A stretch of DNA of 64,000 nt from Streptomyces sp. NBC_00154. GTDB taxonomy: Bacteria; Actinomycetota; Actinomycetes; Streptomycetales; Streptomycetaceae. This document shows, piece after piece, positions 53,687-62,197 of the stretch (its first letter is position 1; the number at the start of each line of letters is the position of its first letter). Below the pieces are notes generated by a model. That model was not told the origin of the DNA. It was given only the letters and a program-made list of their open reading frames with translations, and did not search any database. The stretch spans positions 682,001-746,000 of the forward strand of contig NZ_JAPEMI010000001.1 of NCBI RefSeq assembly GCF_026342835.1. Direction: 5' to 3'. The translations under genes were made by a program, and so were the position numbers.

Positions 53687-55384
53687 ATGGCCGCTACCCC
53701 GGAACAGCCTGCGACCACCACGCCCCGCCGCAAGGCCGGACGCCACCGCGGCGAAGGCCAGTGGGCCGTGGGGCACCACACTCCGCTCAACGGCAATGAG
53801 CAGTTCAAGAAGGACGACGACGGTCTCAATGTGCGGACACGCATTGAGACGATCTACTCCAAGCGGGGTTTCGACTCGATCGACCCGAACGACCTGCGTG
53901 GGCGCATGCGTTGGTGGGGTCTGTACACCCAGCGCAAGCCCGGGATCGACGGCGGCAAGACCGCGATCCTGGAGCCGGAGGAACTGGACGACAAGTACTT
54001 CATGCTGCGGGTACGGATCGACGGCGGCCGGCTGACCACCGCGCAACTGCGGGTCATCGGCGAGATCTCGCAGGAGTACGCGCGCGGCACTGCGGACATC
54101 ACCGACCGGCAGAACATCCAGCTGCACTGGATCCGCATCGAGGACGTCCCGGCGATCTGGGAGAAGCTGGAGGCCGTCGGGCTCTCCACCACCGAGGCGT
54201 GCGGCGACTGCCCCCGCGTGATCATCGGCTCCCCGGTGGCGGGCATCGCCGCCGACGAGATCGTCGACGGCACGCCCGCCGTCGACGAGATCCACGACCG
54301 CTACATCGGCAGCAAGGAATTCTCCAACCTGCCGCGCAAGTTCAAGACCGCGATCTCCGGTTCGCCGGTGCAGGACGTGGTCCACGAGATCAACGACATC
54401 GCGTTCGTCGGCGTGGTCCACCCCGAGCACGGTCCGGGCTTCGACGTCTGGGTCGGTGGCGGGCTCTCCACCAACCCGCGGCTCGCCGAGCGGCTGGGCG
54501 CATGGGTGCCGCTCGACGAGGTGCCGGACGTCTGGGCCGGAGTCGTCGGTATCTTCCGCGACTACGGCTACCGCCGGCTGCGCACCCGCGCGCGGCTGAA
54601 GTTCCTGATGGCCGACTGGGGCCCCGTGAAGTTCCGCCAGGTGCTGGAGGACGAGTACCTCAAGCGCCCGCTGCTCGACGGCCCTGCCCCCGAGCAGCCG
54701 AGCAACCGCTGGCGCGACCACGTGGGTGTCCACGAGCAGCAGGACGGCCGTTTCTACGTCGGGTTCGCGCCCCGGGTCGGCCGCGTGGACGGCACCACGC
54801 TGGCCAAGATCGCCGACCTGGCGGCCGCGCACGGCTCGGACCGGCTGCGTACCACCGTCGAGCAGAAGATGCTCATCCTCGACGTGGAGCGGGACCAGGT
54901 GGACTCCCTGGTTGCCGGTCTCGAGGCGCTCGACTTCCAGGTGAAGCCCTCGCCGTTCCGGCGCGGCACGATGGCCTGCACCGGCATCGAGTTCTGCAAG
55001 CTGGCGATCGTCGAGACGAAGGCGCGCGGCGCCTCGCTGATCGACGAACTGGAGCGCCGCCTGCCGGACTTCGACGAGCCGCTGACCATCAATGTCAACG
55101 GATGCCCCAACGCCTGCGCCCGCATCCAGACCGCGGACATCGGCCTCAAGGGCCAGCTCGTCCTGGACGCCGACGGCAACCAGGTGGAGGGCTTCCAGGT
55201 GCACCTGGGCGGCGCGCTGGGTCTGGAGGCCGGGTTCGGTCGCAAGGTCCGTGGCCTGAAGGTCACTTCGGCCGAGCTGCCGGACTATGTCGAGCGGGTG
55301 CTCGGCCGGTTCCAGAAGGAGCGCGAGGACGGCGAGCGGTTCGCGACGTGGGCGGCGCGGGCCAGTGCGGAGTCGCTGTCATGA
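53687..55384 (+). CDS. sirA: Ferredoxin-dependent assimilatory sulfite reductase
   Basis: A 565-residue sirohaem and 4Fe-4S enzyme reducing sulfite to sulfide. Two ferredoxin-like half domains and two sirohaem domains are seen; cluster cysteines are in CTGIEFC (near residue 430) and NGCPNAC (near 470). Sirohaem/anion residues such as TDRQNIQLHWIRIEDVPAIW are kept. It resembles mycobacterial SirA; nitrite reductase is the alternative, but the operon context with cysH, cysD and cysN makes sulfite the clear substrate. The stop overlaps the next ATG (ATGA). Confidence 0.93.
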   Translation: MAATPEQPATTTPRRKAGRHRGEGQWAVGHHTPLNGNEQFKKDDDGLNVRTRIETIYSKRGFDSIDPNDLRGRMRWWGLYTQRKPGIDGGKTAILEPEELDDKYFMLRVRIDGGRLTTAQLRVIGEISQEYARGTADITDRQNIQLHWIRIEDVPAIWEKLEAVGLSTTEACGDCPRVIIGSPVAGIAADEIVDGTPAVDEIHDRYIGSKEFSNLPRKFKTAISGSPVQDVVHEINDIAFVGVVHPEHGPGFDVWVGGGLSTNPRLAERLGAWVPLDEVPDVWAGVVGIFRDYGYRRLRTRARLKFLMADWGPVKFRQVLEDEYLKRPLLDGPAPEQPSNRWRDHVGVHEQQDGRFYVGFAPRVGRVDGTTLAKIADLAAAHGSDRLRTTVEQKMLILDVERDQVDSLVAGLEALDFQVKPSPFRRGTMACTGIEFCKLAIVETKARGASLIDELERRLPDFDEPLTINVNGCPNACARIQTADIGLKGQLVLDADGNQVEGFQVHLGGALGLEAGFGRKVRGLKVTSAELPDYVERVLGRFQKEREDGERFATWAARASAESLS

Positions 55385-55560
55385 GCGGCCGCGCCGCACC
55401 GTTCTACTGCCCGTACTGCGGGGACGAGGACCTGCGCCCGCACGAGACCGGGCACGGGGCCTGGGAATGTGCATCCTGCAACCGCGCGTTCCAGCTCAAG
55501 TTCCTGGGTCTGCTGACCCGGGGACTGCAGCGCAACGACGTTGAAGGGGACGGGACATGA
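55381..55560 (+). CDS. Small zinc-ribbon protein between sirA and cysH
   Basis: A 59-residue protein with two CxxC pairs (CPYC at residues 10-13 and CASC about 20 residues later) forming a rubredoxin-like zinc ribbon. It is tied to both neighbours by 4-bp ATGA overlaps, so it is made in step with SirA and CysH. Homologues occur at the same place in other streptomycetes. Possible roles are cluster or electron delivery or a regulatory accessory; no function is established. Confidence 0.85.
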   Translation: MSGRAAPFYCPYCGDEDLRPHETGHGAWECASCNRAFQLKFLGLLTRGLQRNDVEGDGT

Positions 55561-56258
55561 CGGACACTCTGCAGACCGATGACCTCAAGACCCTGGCCGA
55601 GCGCGCGGGCCGGGAGCTGGAGGACGCCTCCCCGCTGGAGATCCTGAAGTGGGCCGCCGACACCTTCGGCAAACGGTTCTGCGTCACCTCCTCGATGGAG
55701 GACGCGGTCGTGGCGCACCTCGCCTCCCGCGCCTTCCCCGGCGTCGACGTGGTCTTCCTCGACACCGGGTACCACTTCGAGGAGACGATCGGGACCCGCG
55801 ACGCGGTGGATGCCGTGATGGACGTCAATGTCATCACGCTGACCCCGCGTCAGAGCGTCGCCGAGCAGGACGCCGAGTACGGGCCGAAGCTGCATGACCG
55901 CGACCCCGACCTGTGCTGCAAGCTGCGGAAGGTCAAGCCCCTTGAGGAGGGTCTGACTTCGTACGCGGCCTGGGCGACCGGGCTGCGTCGCGACGAGTCC
56001 CCGACCCGGGCGAACACCCCGGTGGTCGGCTGGGACGAGAAGCGGCAGAAGGTCAAGATCTCGCCGATCGCGCGCTGGACGCAGGACGACGTGGACGCGT
56101 ATGTCGCGGAGCACGGAGTCCTCACCAACCCGCTGCTGATGGACGGGTACGCCTCCGTGGGCTGCGCGCCCTGCACCCGCCGGGTGCTGGAGGGCGAGGA
56201 CGCGCGCGCCGGCCGCTGGGCCGGACGGGGCAAGACCGAGTGCGGGCTGCACGACTGA
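55557..56258 (+). CDS. cysH: Adenylyl-sulfate (APS) reductase
   Basis: A 233-residue enzyme reducing APS to sulfite and AMP. The P-loop-like SSMEDAVVAHL and VVFLDTGYHFEETI are visible. The cysteine pairs DLCCKLRKVKP and VGCAPCTR bind the 4Fe-4S cluster that marks APS-specific reductases, and ECGLH near the C-terminus carries the catalytic cysteine. So it should use APS rather than PAPS. Confidence 0.93.
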   Translation: MTDTLQTDDLKTLAERAGRELEDASPLEILKWAADTFGKRFCVTSSMEDAVVAHLASRAFPGVDVVFLDTGYHFEETIGTRDAVDAVMDVNVITLTPRQSVAEQDAEYGPKLHDRDPDLCCKLRKVKPLEEGLTSYAAWATGLRRDESPTRANTPVVGWDEKRQKVKISPIARWTQDDVDAYVAEHGVLTNPLLMDGYASVGCAPCTRRVLEGEDARAGRWAGRGKTECGLHD

Positions 56259-56281
56259 TGACGACTGATCAGGAGACTTCG

Positions 56282-56827
56282 ATGAGCGTGACGGAGACGG
56301 GAGCCACCATCTGGCTCACCGGTCTGCCGAGCGCGGGCAAGACCACCATCGCGTACGAACTGGCCGGCCGGCTGCGCGGCGAGGGCCACCGGGTGGAGGT
56401 GCTCGACGGCGACGAGATCCGGGAGTTCCTCTCCGCGGGGCTCGGCTTCTCCCGCGAGGACCGGCACACCAACGTCCAGCGGATCGGCTTCGTCGCCGAA
56501 CTCCTGGCCGCCAACGGCGTGAAGGTGCTGGTTCCGGTCATCGCCCCGTACGCGGACAGCCGTGACGCCGTACGCAAGCGCCATCAGGCGGAGGGCACCG
56601 CGTATCTGGAGGTGCATGTCGCGACTCCGGTGGAGGTGTGCTCCGTACGCGATGTGAAGGGCCTCTACGCCAAGCAGGCGGCGGGCGAGATCAGCGGGCT
56701 CACCGGGGTCGACGACCCGTACGAGGCGCCCGAGTCGCCGGACCTGCGGATCGAGTCGCACCAGCAGACCGTGCAGGAGTCCGCGGCGGAGCTGTATGCG
56801 CTGCTGAGCGAGAGGGGTGCAGCGTGA
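56282..56827 (+). CDS. cysC: Adenylyl-sulfate kinase
   Basis: A 181-residue APS kinase making PAPS. P-loop GLPSAGKTT (residues 12-20), DGDEIREFLSAGLGFSREDRHTNVQRIGFVA and the VCSVRDVKGLYAKQAAGEISGLTG lid are all present. ATG at 56282 is chosen since AGGAG lies upstream at good distance; an ATG at 56258 overlapping the cysH stop is in frame. Its stop overlaps the cysD GTG. Since CysH is of the APS type, PAPS from CysC probably serves sulfation reactions. Confidence 0.92.
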   Translation: MSVTETGATIWLTGLPSAGKTTIAYELAGRLRGEGHRVEVLDGDEIREFLSAGLGFSREDRHTNVQRIGFVAELLAANGVKVLVPVIAPYADSRDAVRKRHQAEGTAYLEVHVATPVEVCSVRDVKGLYAKQAAGEISGLTGVDDPYEAPESPDLRIESHQQTVQESAAELYALLSERGAA

Positions 56828-57759
56828 CGACCGTCGCGACTGTGTCGGAAGGCACCGACAATCCGTACGCACTCAGCCACCTGGACTCCCTGGAGTCCGA
56901 GGCGGTGCACATCTTCCGTGAGGTGGCGGGGGAGTTCGAACGGCCGGTGATCCTGTTCTCCGGCGGCAAGGACTCCATCCTGATGCTGCATCTGGCGCTC
57001 AAGGCGTTCGCGCCCGCGCCGGTGCCGTTCGCACTGCTGCATGTGGACACGGGACACAACTTCCCCGAGGTCCTGGAGTACCGCGACCGCACGGTCGCCG
57101 AGCACGGGCTGCGGCTGCATGTGGCCTCCGTGCAGGAGTACATCGACGCCGGGAAGCTCCGCGAGCGCCCCGACGGTACGCGCAACCCGCTGCAGACCGT
57201 GCCGCTGACCGAGGCCATCCAGCAGCACCGCTTCGACGCCGTGTTCGGCGGCGGCCGCCGCGACGAGGAGAAGGCACGCGCCAAGGAGCGGGTCTTCTCG
57301 CTGCGCGACGAGTTCTCCCAGTGGGACCCGCGCCGCCAGCGCCCCGAGCTGTGGCAGCTGTACAACGGCCGGCACGCCCCCGGCGAGCACGTCCGGGTCT
57401 TCCCGATCTCCAACTGGACCGAGCTCGACGTCTGGCAGTACATCGAGCGCGAGGGCATCGAGCTCCCGGAGATCTACTTCGCCCATGAGCGGGAGGTCTT
57501 CAACCGGTCCGGGATGTGGCTGACCGCCGGTGACTGGGGCGGCCCCAAGGAGGGCGAGCGGGTCGAGACCCGGCAGGTGCGCTACCGCACCGTCGGCGAC
57601 ATGTCCTGCACCGGCGCCGTCGACTCCGACGCCACGACGCTCGCCGCGGTGATCACCGAGATCGCCGCCTCCCGGCTCACCGAGCGGGGCGCGACACGCG
57701 CCGACGACAAGATGTCCGAGGCCGCGATGGAAGACCGCAAGCGCGAGGGGTACTTCTAG
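56824..57759 (+). CDS. cysD: Sulfate adenylyltransferase subunit 2
   Basis: A 311-residue catalytic subunit of ATP sulfurylase. The PP-loop ILFSGGKDSILMLHLA (near residue 40), FGGGRRDEEKARAKERVFS and SNWTELDVWQYIEREGIELPEIYFAH are diagnostic. GTG start at 56824 overlaps the cysC stop (GTGA). It forms a heterodimer with CysN. Confidence 0.94.
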   Translation: MTTVATVSEGTDNPYALSHLDSLESEAVHIFREVAGEFERPVILFSGGKDSILMLHLALKAFAPAPVPFALLHVDTGHNFPEVLEYRDRTVAEHGLRLHVASVQEYIDAGKLRERPDGTRNPLQTVPLTEAIQQHRFDAVFGGGRRDEEKARAKERVFSLRDEFSQWDPRRQRPELWQLYNGRHAPGEHVRVFPISNWTELDVWQYIEREGIELPEIYFAHEREVFNRSGMWLTAGDWGGPKEGERVETRQVRYRTVGDMSCTGAVDSDATTLAAVITEIAASRLTERGATRADDKMSEAAMEDRKREGYF

Positions 57760-57760
57760 G

Positions 57761-59104
57761 ATGACCACATTCACCCAGCACGCAGAGCAGTTGTCGACCA
57801 CGACCCTGCTGCGGTTCGCCACCGCGGGGTCCGTCGACGACGGCAAGTCCACCCTCGTCGGACGCCTGCTGCACGACTCCAAGTCGGTCCTCACCGACCA
57901 ACTGGAGGCCGTCGAGCACGCCTCGCGCAACCGGGGCCAGGAGGCGCCGGACCTGGCGCTGCTGACCGACGGGCTGCGGGCCGAGCGCGAGCAGGGCATC
58001 ACCATCGATGTCGCCTACCGCTACTTCGCCACGCCGCGCCGCCGGTTCATCCTGGCCGACACCCCGGGGCATGTGCAGTACACCCGGAACATGGTGACGG
58101 GTGCCTCGACCGCCGAGCTCGCCGTCGTCCTGGTCGACGCCCGCAACGGTGTCGTCGAGCAGACCCGCCGGCACGCCGCCGTCGCCGCGCTGCTGCGGGT
58201 GCCGCACGTGGTCCTCGCCGTCAACAAGATGGACCTGGTCGACTACGCGGAGCCCGTATTCGCCGCCATCGCGGAGGAGTTCACCGCGTACGCGGCCTCG
58301 CTCGGCGTCCCGGAGATCACCGCGATCCCGATCTCCGCGCTGGCCGGTGACAACGTCGTGGAGCCGTCCGCGCACATGGACTGGTACGGCGGTCCGACGG
58401 TGCTGGAGCACCTGGAGACGGTGCCGGTCAGCCACGACCTCACCGCCTGCCACGCACGCTTCCCCGTCCAGTACGTGATCCGGCCGCAGACCGCCGAGCA
58501 CCCCGACTACCGGGGCTACGCGGGCCAGATCGCCGCCGGTGCGTTCCGCGTGGGCGAGGCCGTCACCGTCCTTCCGTCCGGCCGTACGTCGACGATCGCC
58601 GGGATCGACGCGCTCGGCGAGAGCGTGGACATCGCCTGGGCGCCCCAGTCGGTGACCATCCGGCTGGCCGACGACATCGACGTCTCGCGCGGTGACCTGA
58701 TCGCACCGGCCGACGACGCACCGGCAGTCACTCAGGACGTCGAGGCGACCGTCTGCCACGTCGCCGACCAGCCGCTCGCCGTCGGCCAGCGGGTGCTGCT
58801 CAAGCACACCACCCGCACGGTCAAGGCGATCGTCAAGGACATCCCGTCCCGGCTGACGCTGGACGACCTCTCGCAGCACCCGGCGCCCGGCCGGCTCGTC
58901 GCCAACGACATCGGCCGGGTAGTCGTCCGTACCGCCGAACCGCTCGCGCTCGACGCCTACGCGGACTCGCGCCGCACCGGTTCGTTCCTGCTGATCGACC
59001 CGGCGGACGGCACCACGCTCACGGCCGGCATGGCGGGCCAGGCGTTCGCCGCCGCGGCCACGGGCGAGGAAGCCGCCACCGACGACCCCGAATGGGACTT
59101 CTGA
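57761..59104 (+). CDS. cysN: Sulfate adenylyltransferase subunit 1 (GTPase)
   Basis: A 447-residue EF-Tu-like GTPase that drives APS synthesis. G1 GSVDDGKSTLVGRLLHDSK, switch II DTPGHVQYTRNM, G4 NKMDLV are present, followed by two beta-barrel domains. No fused CysC domain, as cysC is separate here. ATG is 1 bp after the cysD stop. Confidence 0.94.
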   Translation: MTTFTQHAEQLSTTTLLRFATAGSVDDGKSTLVGRLLHDSKSVLTDQLEAVEHASRNRGQEAPDLALLTDGLRAEREQGITIDVAYRYFATPRRRFILADTPGHVQYTRNMVTGASTAELAVVLVDARNGVVEQTRRHAAVAALLRVPHVVLAVNKMDLVDYAEPVFAAIAEEFTAYAASLGVPEITAIPISALAGDNVVEPSAHMDWYGGPTVLEHLETVPVSHDLTACHARFPVQYVIRPQTAEHPDYRGYAGQIAAGAFRVGEAVTVLPSGRTSTIAGIDALGESVDIAWAPQSVTIRLADDIDVSRGDLIAPADDAPAVTQDVEATVCHVADQPLAVGQRVLLKHTTRTVKAIVKDIPSRLTLDDLSQHPAPGRLVANDIGRVVVRTAEPLALDAYADSRRTGSFLLIDPADGTTLTAGMAGQAFAAAATGEEAATDDPEWDF

Positions 59105-59202
59105 TGAGTATCGACGTCTTCGCGACGTTCGCGAAGGAGGGGGGCCGCGTCGGCAGCGGCACCCTCGGCAGCGGCCAGGGCGGGGTTGCGCGATGTGCGT
59201 GA
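59104..59202 (+). CDS. Possible 32-residue ORF coupled to cysN
   Basis: A short frame (MSIDVFATFAKEGGRVGSGT...) starting with an ATGA overlap at the cysN stop and ending at TGATG. No family is recognised. It may be translated by coupling or be a remnant; codon use is not decisive. Confidence 0.35.
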   Translation: MSIDVFATFAKEGGRVGSGTLGSGQGGVARCA

Positions 59203-59303
59203 TGACGTACGCGCACTGCCTGCGCGCCCGCTTGCACCAACCGCACCGCCTGTACCGCCAGTTCAGACGAAGACATGCCGACTTCCCGGCCGCGTCCCCG
59301 TAA
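59193..59303 (+). CDS. Possible 36-residue leader ORF before the sulfur ABC transporter
   Basis: A frame beginning MCVMTYAHCLRARLHQPHRL, with a GC-rich possible ribosome site AGGGCGGGG just upstream, ending 45 nt before the transporter lipoprotein GTG. Two early cysteines and position before a sulfur-uptake gene make it a candidate cysteine-sensing leader, but it does not match the SAIC-type pattern of the leader at 53489. Confidence 0.35.
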   Translation: MCVMTYAHCLRARLHQPHRLYRQFRRRHADFPAASP

Positions 59304-59348
59304 CCGACGAGGGACGCGAGTACCGGGCCAACGAGAGGAAAGCCTCCC

Positions 59349-60464
59349 GTGCCTGCCACCCGTATCACCCTGCGCCGCAGCCTCGCCGCTGCCGCCGCTC
59401 TGCCGCTGCTCGCCGTGGCGCTCACCGCCTGCGGTTACGGCTCCGAGGCGAAGGACGACGACGCCAAGAAGGCGAACGTCTCCTCCGGCGGCAAGAAGCT
59501 CTCCGCGGACACCGTGAAGATCGGCTACTTCCCGAACCTCACGCACGCCACCGCCCTGGTCGGCATCCAGGAAGGCCTGATCGCCAAGGAGCTCGGCGGC
59601 ACGACGGTCAAGCCGTCGACGTTCAACGCCGGGCCGTCCGAGATCGAGGCGCTCAACGCGGGGTCGATCGACATCGGCTTCATCGGCCCCTCCCCCGCCA
59701 TCAACGGCTTCGCCAAGTCCAAGGGCAAGAGCCTGCGGATCATCGGCGGTTCGGCGTCCGGCGGTGTGAAGCTGGTCGTCAACCCCAAGAAGATCAAGAC
59801 CCTGGACGACCTCAAGGGCAAGAAGATCGCCACCCCGCAGCTCGGCAACACCCAGGACGTGGCGTTCCTCAACTGGATCTCCGAGAAGGGCTGGAAGGTC
59901 GACGCCCAGAGCGGCAAGGGCGACGTCTCCGTGGTCCGTACGGACAACAAGGTGACCCCGGACGCCTACAAGGCCGGTTCCATCGACGGTGCCTGGGTCC
60001 CGGAGCCGACCGCGTCCAAGCTGGTCGCGCAGGGCGCCAAGGTGCTCCTCGACGAGTCGACGCTCTGGCCGGACAAGAAGTTCGTGATCACGAACATCAT
60101 CGTGTCGCAGAAGTTCCTCAGCGAGCACCCGGACGTCGTCGAGGCGGTGCTGCGCGGTTCGGTCAACACCAACGCGTGGATCAACGCCAACCCGGACAAG
60201 GCGAAGGCCTCCGCCAACGCGGCGCTCAAGGAGCTGTCCGGCAAGGCGCTGCCGCCCGAGGTCATCGACCCGGCGTGGAAGTCCGTCCAGTTCACCGATG
60301 ACCCGCTGGCCGCCACCCTCGACACGGAGGCCAAGCACGCGGTGAAGGCCGGTCTGCTGGAGCAGACGGACCTGAGCGGCATCTACGACCTGAAGCCGCT
60401 GAACAAGATCCTCAAGGCCGCGGGCAAGCCCGAGGTCGCCGACGCCGGTCTCGGCGTCAAGTAA
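59349..60464 (+). CDS. Aliphatic sulfonate/sulfate ABC transporter substrate-binding lipoprotein
   Basis: A 371-residue lipoprotein: signal with lipobox VALTACGYGSE near residue 27, then a SsuA/NrtA/TauA-type periplasmic-binding fold (DTVKIGYFPNLTHATALVGIQEG, AGPSEIEALNAGSIDIGFIGPSPAING, KIATPQLGNTQDVAFLNWI). GTG at 59349 follows GAGAGG. First of three transporter genes in the sulfur operon, so sulfonate or other sulfur ester uptake is likely. Confidence 0.9.
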   Translation: MPATRITLRRSLAAAAALPLLAVALTACGYGSEAKDDDAKKANVSSGGKKLSADTVKIGYFPNLTHATALVGIQEGLIAKELGGTTVKPSTFNAGPSEIEALNAGSIDIGFIGPSPAINGFAKSKGKSLRIIGGSASGGVKLVVNPKKIKTLDDLKGKKIATPQLGNTQDVAFLNWISEKGWKVDAQSGKGDVSVVRTDNKVTPDAYKAGSIDGAWVPEPTASKLVAQGAKVLLDESTLWPDKKFVITNIIVSQKFLSEHPDVVEAVLRGSVNTNAWINANPDKAKASANAALKELSGKALPPEVIDPAWKSVQFTDDPLAATLDTEAKHAVKAGLLEQTDLSGIYDLKPLNKILKAAGKPEVADAGLGVK

Positions 60465-60502
60465 CCCCCGACCGATCCAGGATCTCCCAGGAGGTGACGA
60501 CC

Positions 60503-61294
60503 ATGGCGACGACCACTCTCACCAAGGCCGAGGACCGTGTATCGGCCGGGCACGCCGCCCGTATCGCGCACGTCTCGAAGTCCTTCGGCGGACCGGAGGG
60601 GACGCAGCTCGTCCTGGACGACATCACGCTCGATGTCGCGCCCGGCGAGTTCGTCACCCTCCTGGGAGCTTCCGGGTGCGGTAAATCGACGCTGCTCAAC
60701 CTGGTGGCCGGACTCGACCGCCCGACCGCGGGGTCCATCGAGACCCCCGGCGGGCGGCCGGCCCTGATGTTCCAGGAGCACGCCCTCTTCCCGTGGCTGA
60801 CCGCGGGCAAGAACATCGAACTCGCGTTGCGGCTGCGTGGCGTACCCAAGTCCGACCGCCGTACCGAGGCGGAGCGGCTGCTCGAACTCGTACGGCTCGG
60901 CGGGGCCTACGGGAAGCGGGTGCACGAACTCTCGGGCGGCATGCGCCAGCGGGTGGCGATGGCCCGCGCGCTCGCCCAGGACAGTCAACTGCTGCTGATG
61001 GACGAGCCGTTCGCCGCGCTCGACGCCATCACCCGGGATGTGCTGCACGACGAGCTGACCCGGATCTGGCGCGAGACGAACGTCTCGGTCCTCTTCGTCA
61101 CGCACAACGTGCGGGAGGCGGTCCGGCTCGCCGAGCGGGTCGTCCTGCTGTCGTCGCGGCCTGGCCGGATCGCCCGCGAGTGGACGGTCGACATCGACCA
61201 GCCGCGCCGCATCGAGGACACCGCGGTGGCGGAGCTGTCCGTCGAGATCACGGAACAACTGCGTGGGGAGATCCGCCGACATGGCCAGCACTGA
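60503..61294 (+). CDS. ABC transporter ATP-binding protein (SsuB-like)
   Basis: A 263-residue ATPase: Walker A GASGCGKST, Q loop in FQEHALFPW, signature LSGGMRQR, Walker B LLLMDEPFAALD and the switch histidine in VLFVTHNVREAVRLA. ATG at 60503 has a full AGGAGG ribosome site about 7 nt upstream. It couples to the lipoprotein and permease on either side; its 3' end overlaps the permease start by 14 bp. Confidence 0.92.
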   Translation: MATTTLTKAEDRVSAGHAARIAHVSKSFGGPEGTQLVLDDITLDVAPGEFVTLLGASGCGKSTLLNLVAGLDRPTAGSIETPGGRPALMFQEHALFPWLTAGKNIELALRLRGVPKSDRRTEAERLLELVRLGGAYGKRVHELSGGMRQRVAMARALAQDSQLLLMDEPFAALDAITRDVLHDELTRIWRETNVSVLFVTHNVREAVRLAERVVLLSSRPGRIAREWTVDIDQPRRIEDTAVAELSVEITEQLRGEIRRHGQH

Positions 61295-62189
61295 GACCAC
61301 CACTACCGAGGACGCCGCCGTCAAGGACGCCGCCCAGGACCTGGCCGGCCTCGAGGCGGGTCTTGACGCACTCGACGCGGTGCGGGTGAGCCGCACCCCG
61401 GTGCGCCAGGTGCTGGTGCAGAAGGTCCTGCCGCCGGTCGTGGCCATCGCACTCGTCCTGGTCGTCTGGCAGATCCTGATCTGGGCGAAGGTCACCGACG
61501 ACTACAAGCTGCCGTCGCCGTCCCAGGTCTGGGACGAGGTGAGCAACGCCTGGGCGCAGGGCACCCTGCTCGGCTACATCTGGACGAGCGTCTCGCGCGG
61601 CCTGTTCGGCTTCCTGCTGGCGCTCGTCATCGGCACCCCGCTCGGGCTGCTGGTGGCGCGCGTGAAGGTGGTGCGCGCGGCGATCGGACCGGTACTCTCG
61701 GGTCTCCAGTCACTGCCGTCGGTGGCCTGGGTGCCGCCCGCGGTCCTCTGGCTGGGGCTCGACGACAGGATGATGTACGCGGTGATCCTGCTGGGCGCCG
61801 TCCCGTCGATCGCCAACGGTCTCGTCGCCGGTGTCGACCAGATCCCGCCGCTTCATCTGCGGGCGGGGCAGACGCTGGGCGCCACCGGGCTGCGCGGTAC
61901 CTGGCACATCGTGCTGCCCGCCTCGCTGCCGGGCTATCTGGCGGGGCTGAAGCAGGGCTGGGCGTTCTCCTGGCGCTCGCTGATGGCCGCCGAGATCATC
62001 GCCTCGTCGCCCGATCTGGGCGTGGGCCTGGGGCAGTTGCTGGAGCAGGGCCGGGAGACCAGCAGCATGTCGATGGTGTTCCTCGCCATCTTCCTGATCC
62101 TGATCGTCGGCATCGCCATCGACCTGCTGATCTTCAGTCCGCTGGAGCGGTGGGTGCTGCGCAGCCGCGGCCTCCTCGTCAAGAACTGA
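61281..62189 (+). CDS. ABC transporter permease (SsuC-like)
   Basis: A 302-residue permease with about six membrane helices (VVAIALVLVVWQILIW, GLFGFLLALVIGTPLGLLV and others) and the EAA loop region ATGLRGTWHIVLPASLPGYLAGLKQG that contacts the ATPase. About 45 charged residues precede the first helix. ATG at 61281 lies inside the end of the ATPase gene. Confidence 0.92.
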   Translation: MASTETTTTEDAAVKDAAQDLAGLEAGLDALDAVRVSRTPVRQVLVQKVLPPVVAIALVLVVWQILIWAKVTDDYKLPSPSQVWDEVSNAWAQGTLLGYIWTSVSRGLFGFLLALVIGTPLGLLVARVKVVRAAIGPVLSGLQSLPSVAWVPPAVLWLGLDDRMMYAVILLGAVPSIANGLVAGVDQIPPLHLRAGQTLGATGLRGTWHIVLPASLPGYLAGLKQGWAFSWRSLMAAEIIASSPDLGVGLGQLLEQGRETSSMSMVFLAIFLILIVGIAIDLLIFSPLERWVLRSRGLLVKN

Positions 62190-62197
62190 GTACTGTC

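Noticed and set aside
53687..55384. Assimilatory nitrite reductase instead of sulfite reductase
   Set aside because: The protein family covers both, but the operon contains only sulfur-assimilation genes and no nitrate genes.
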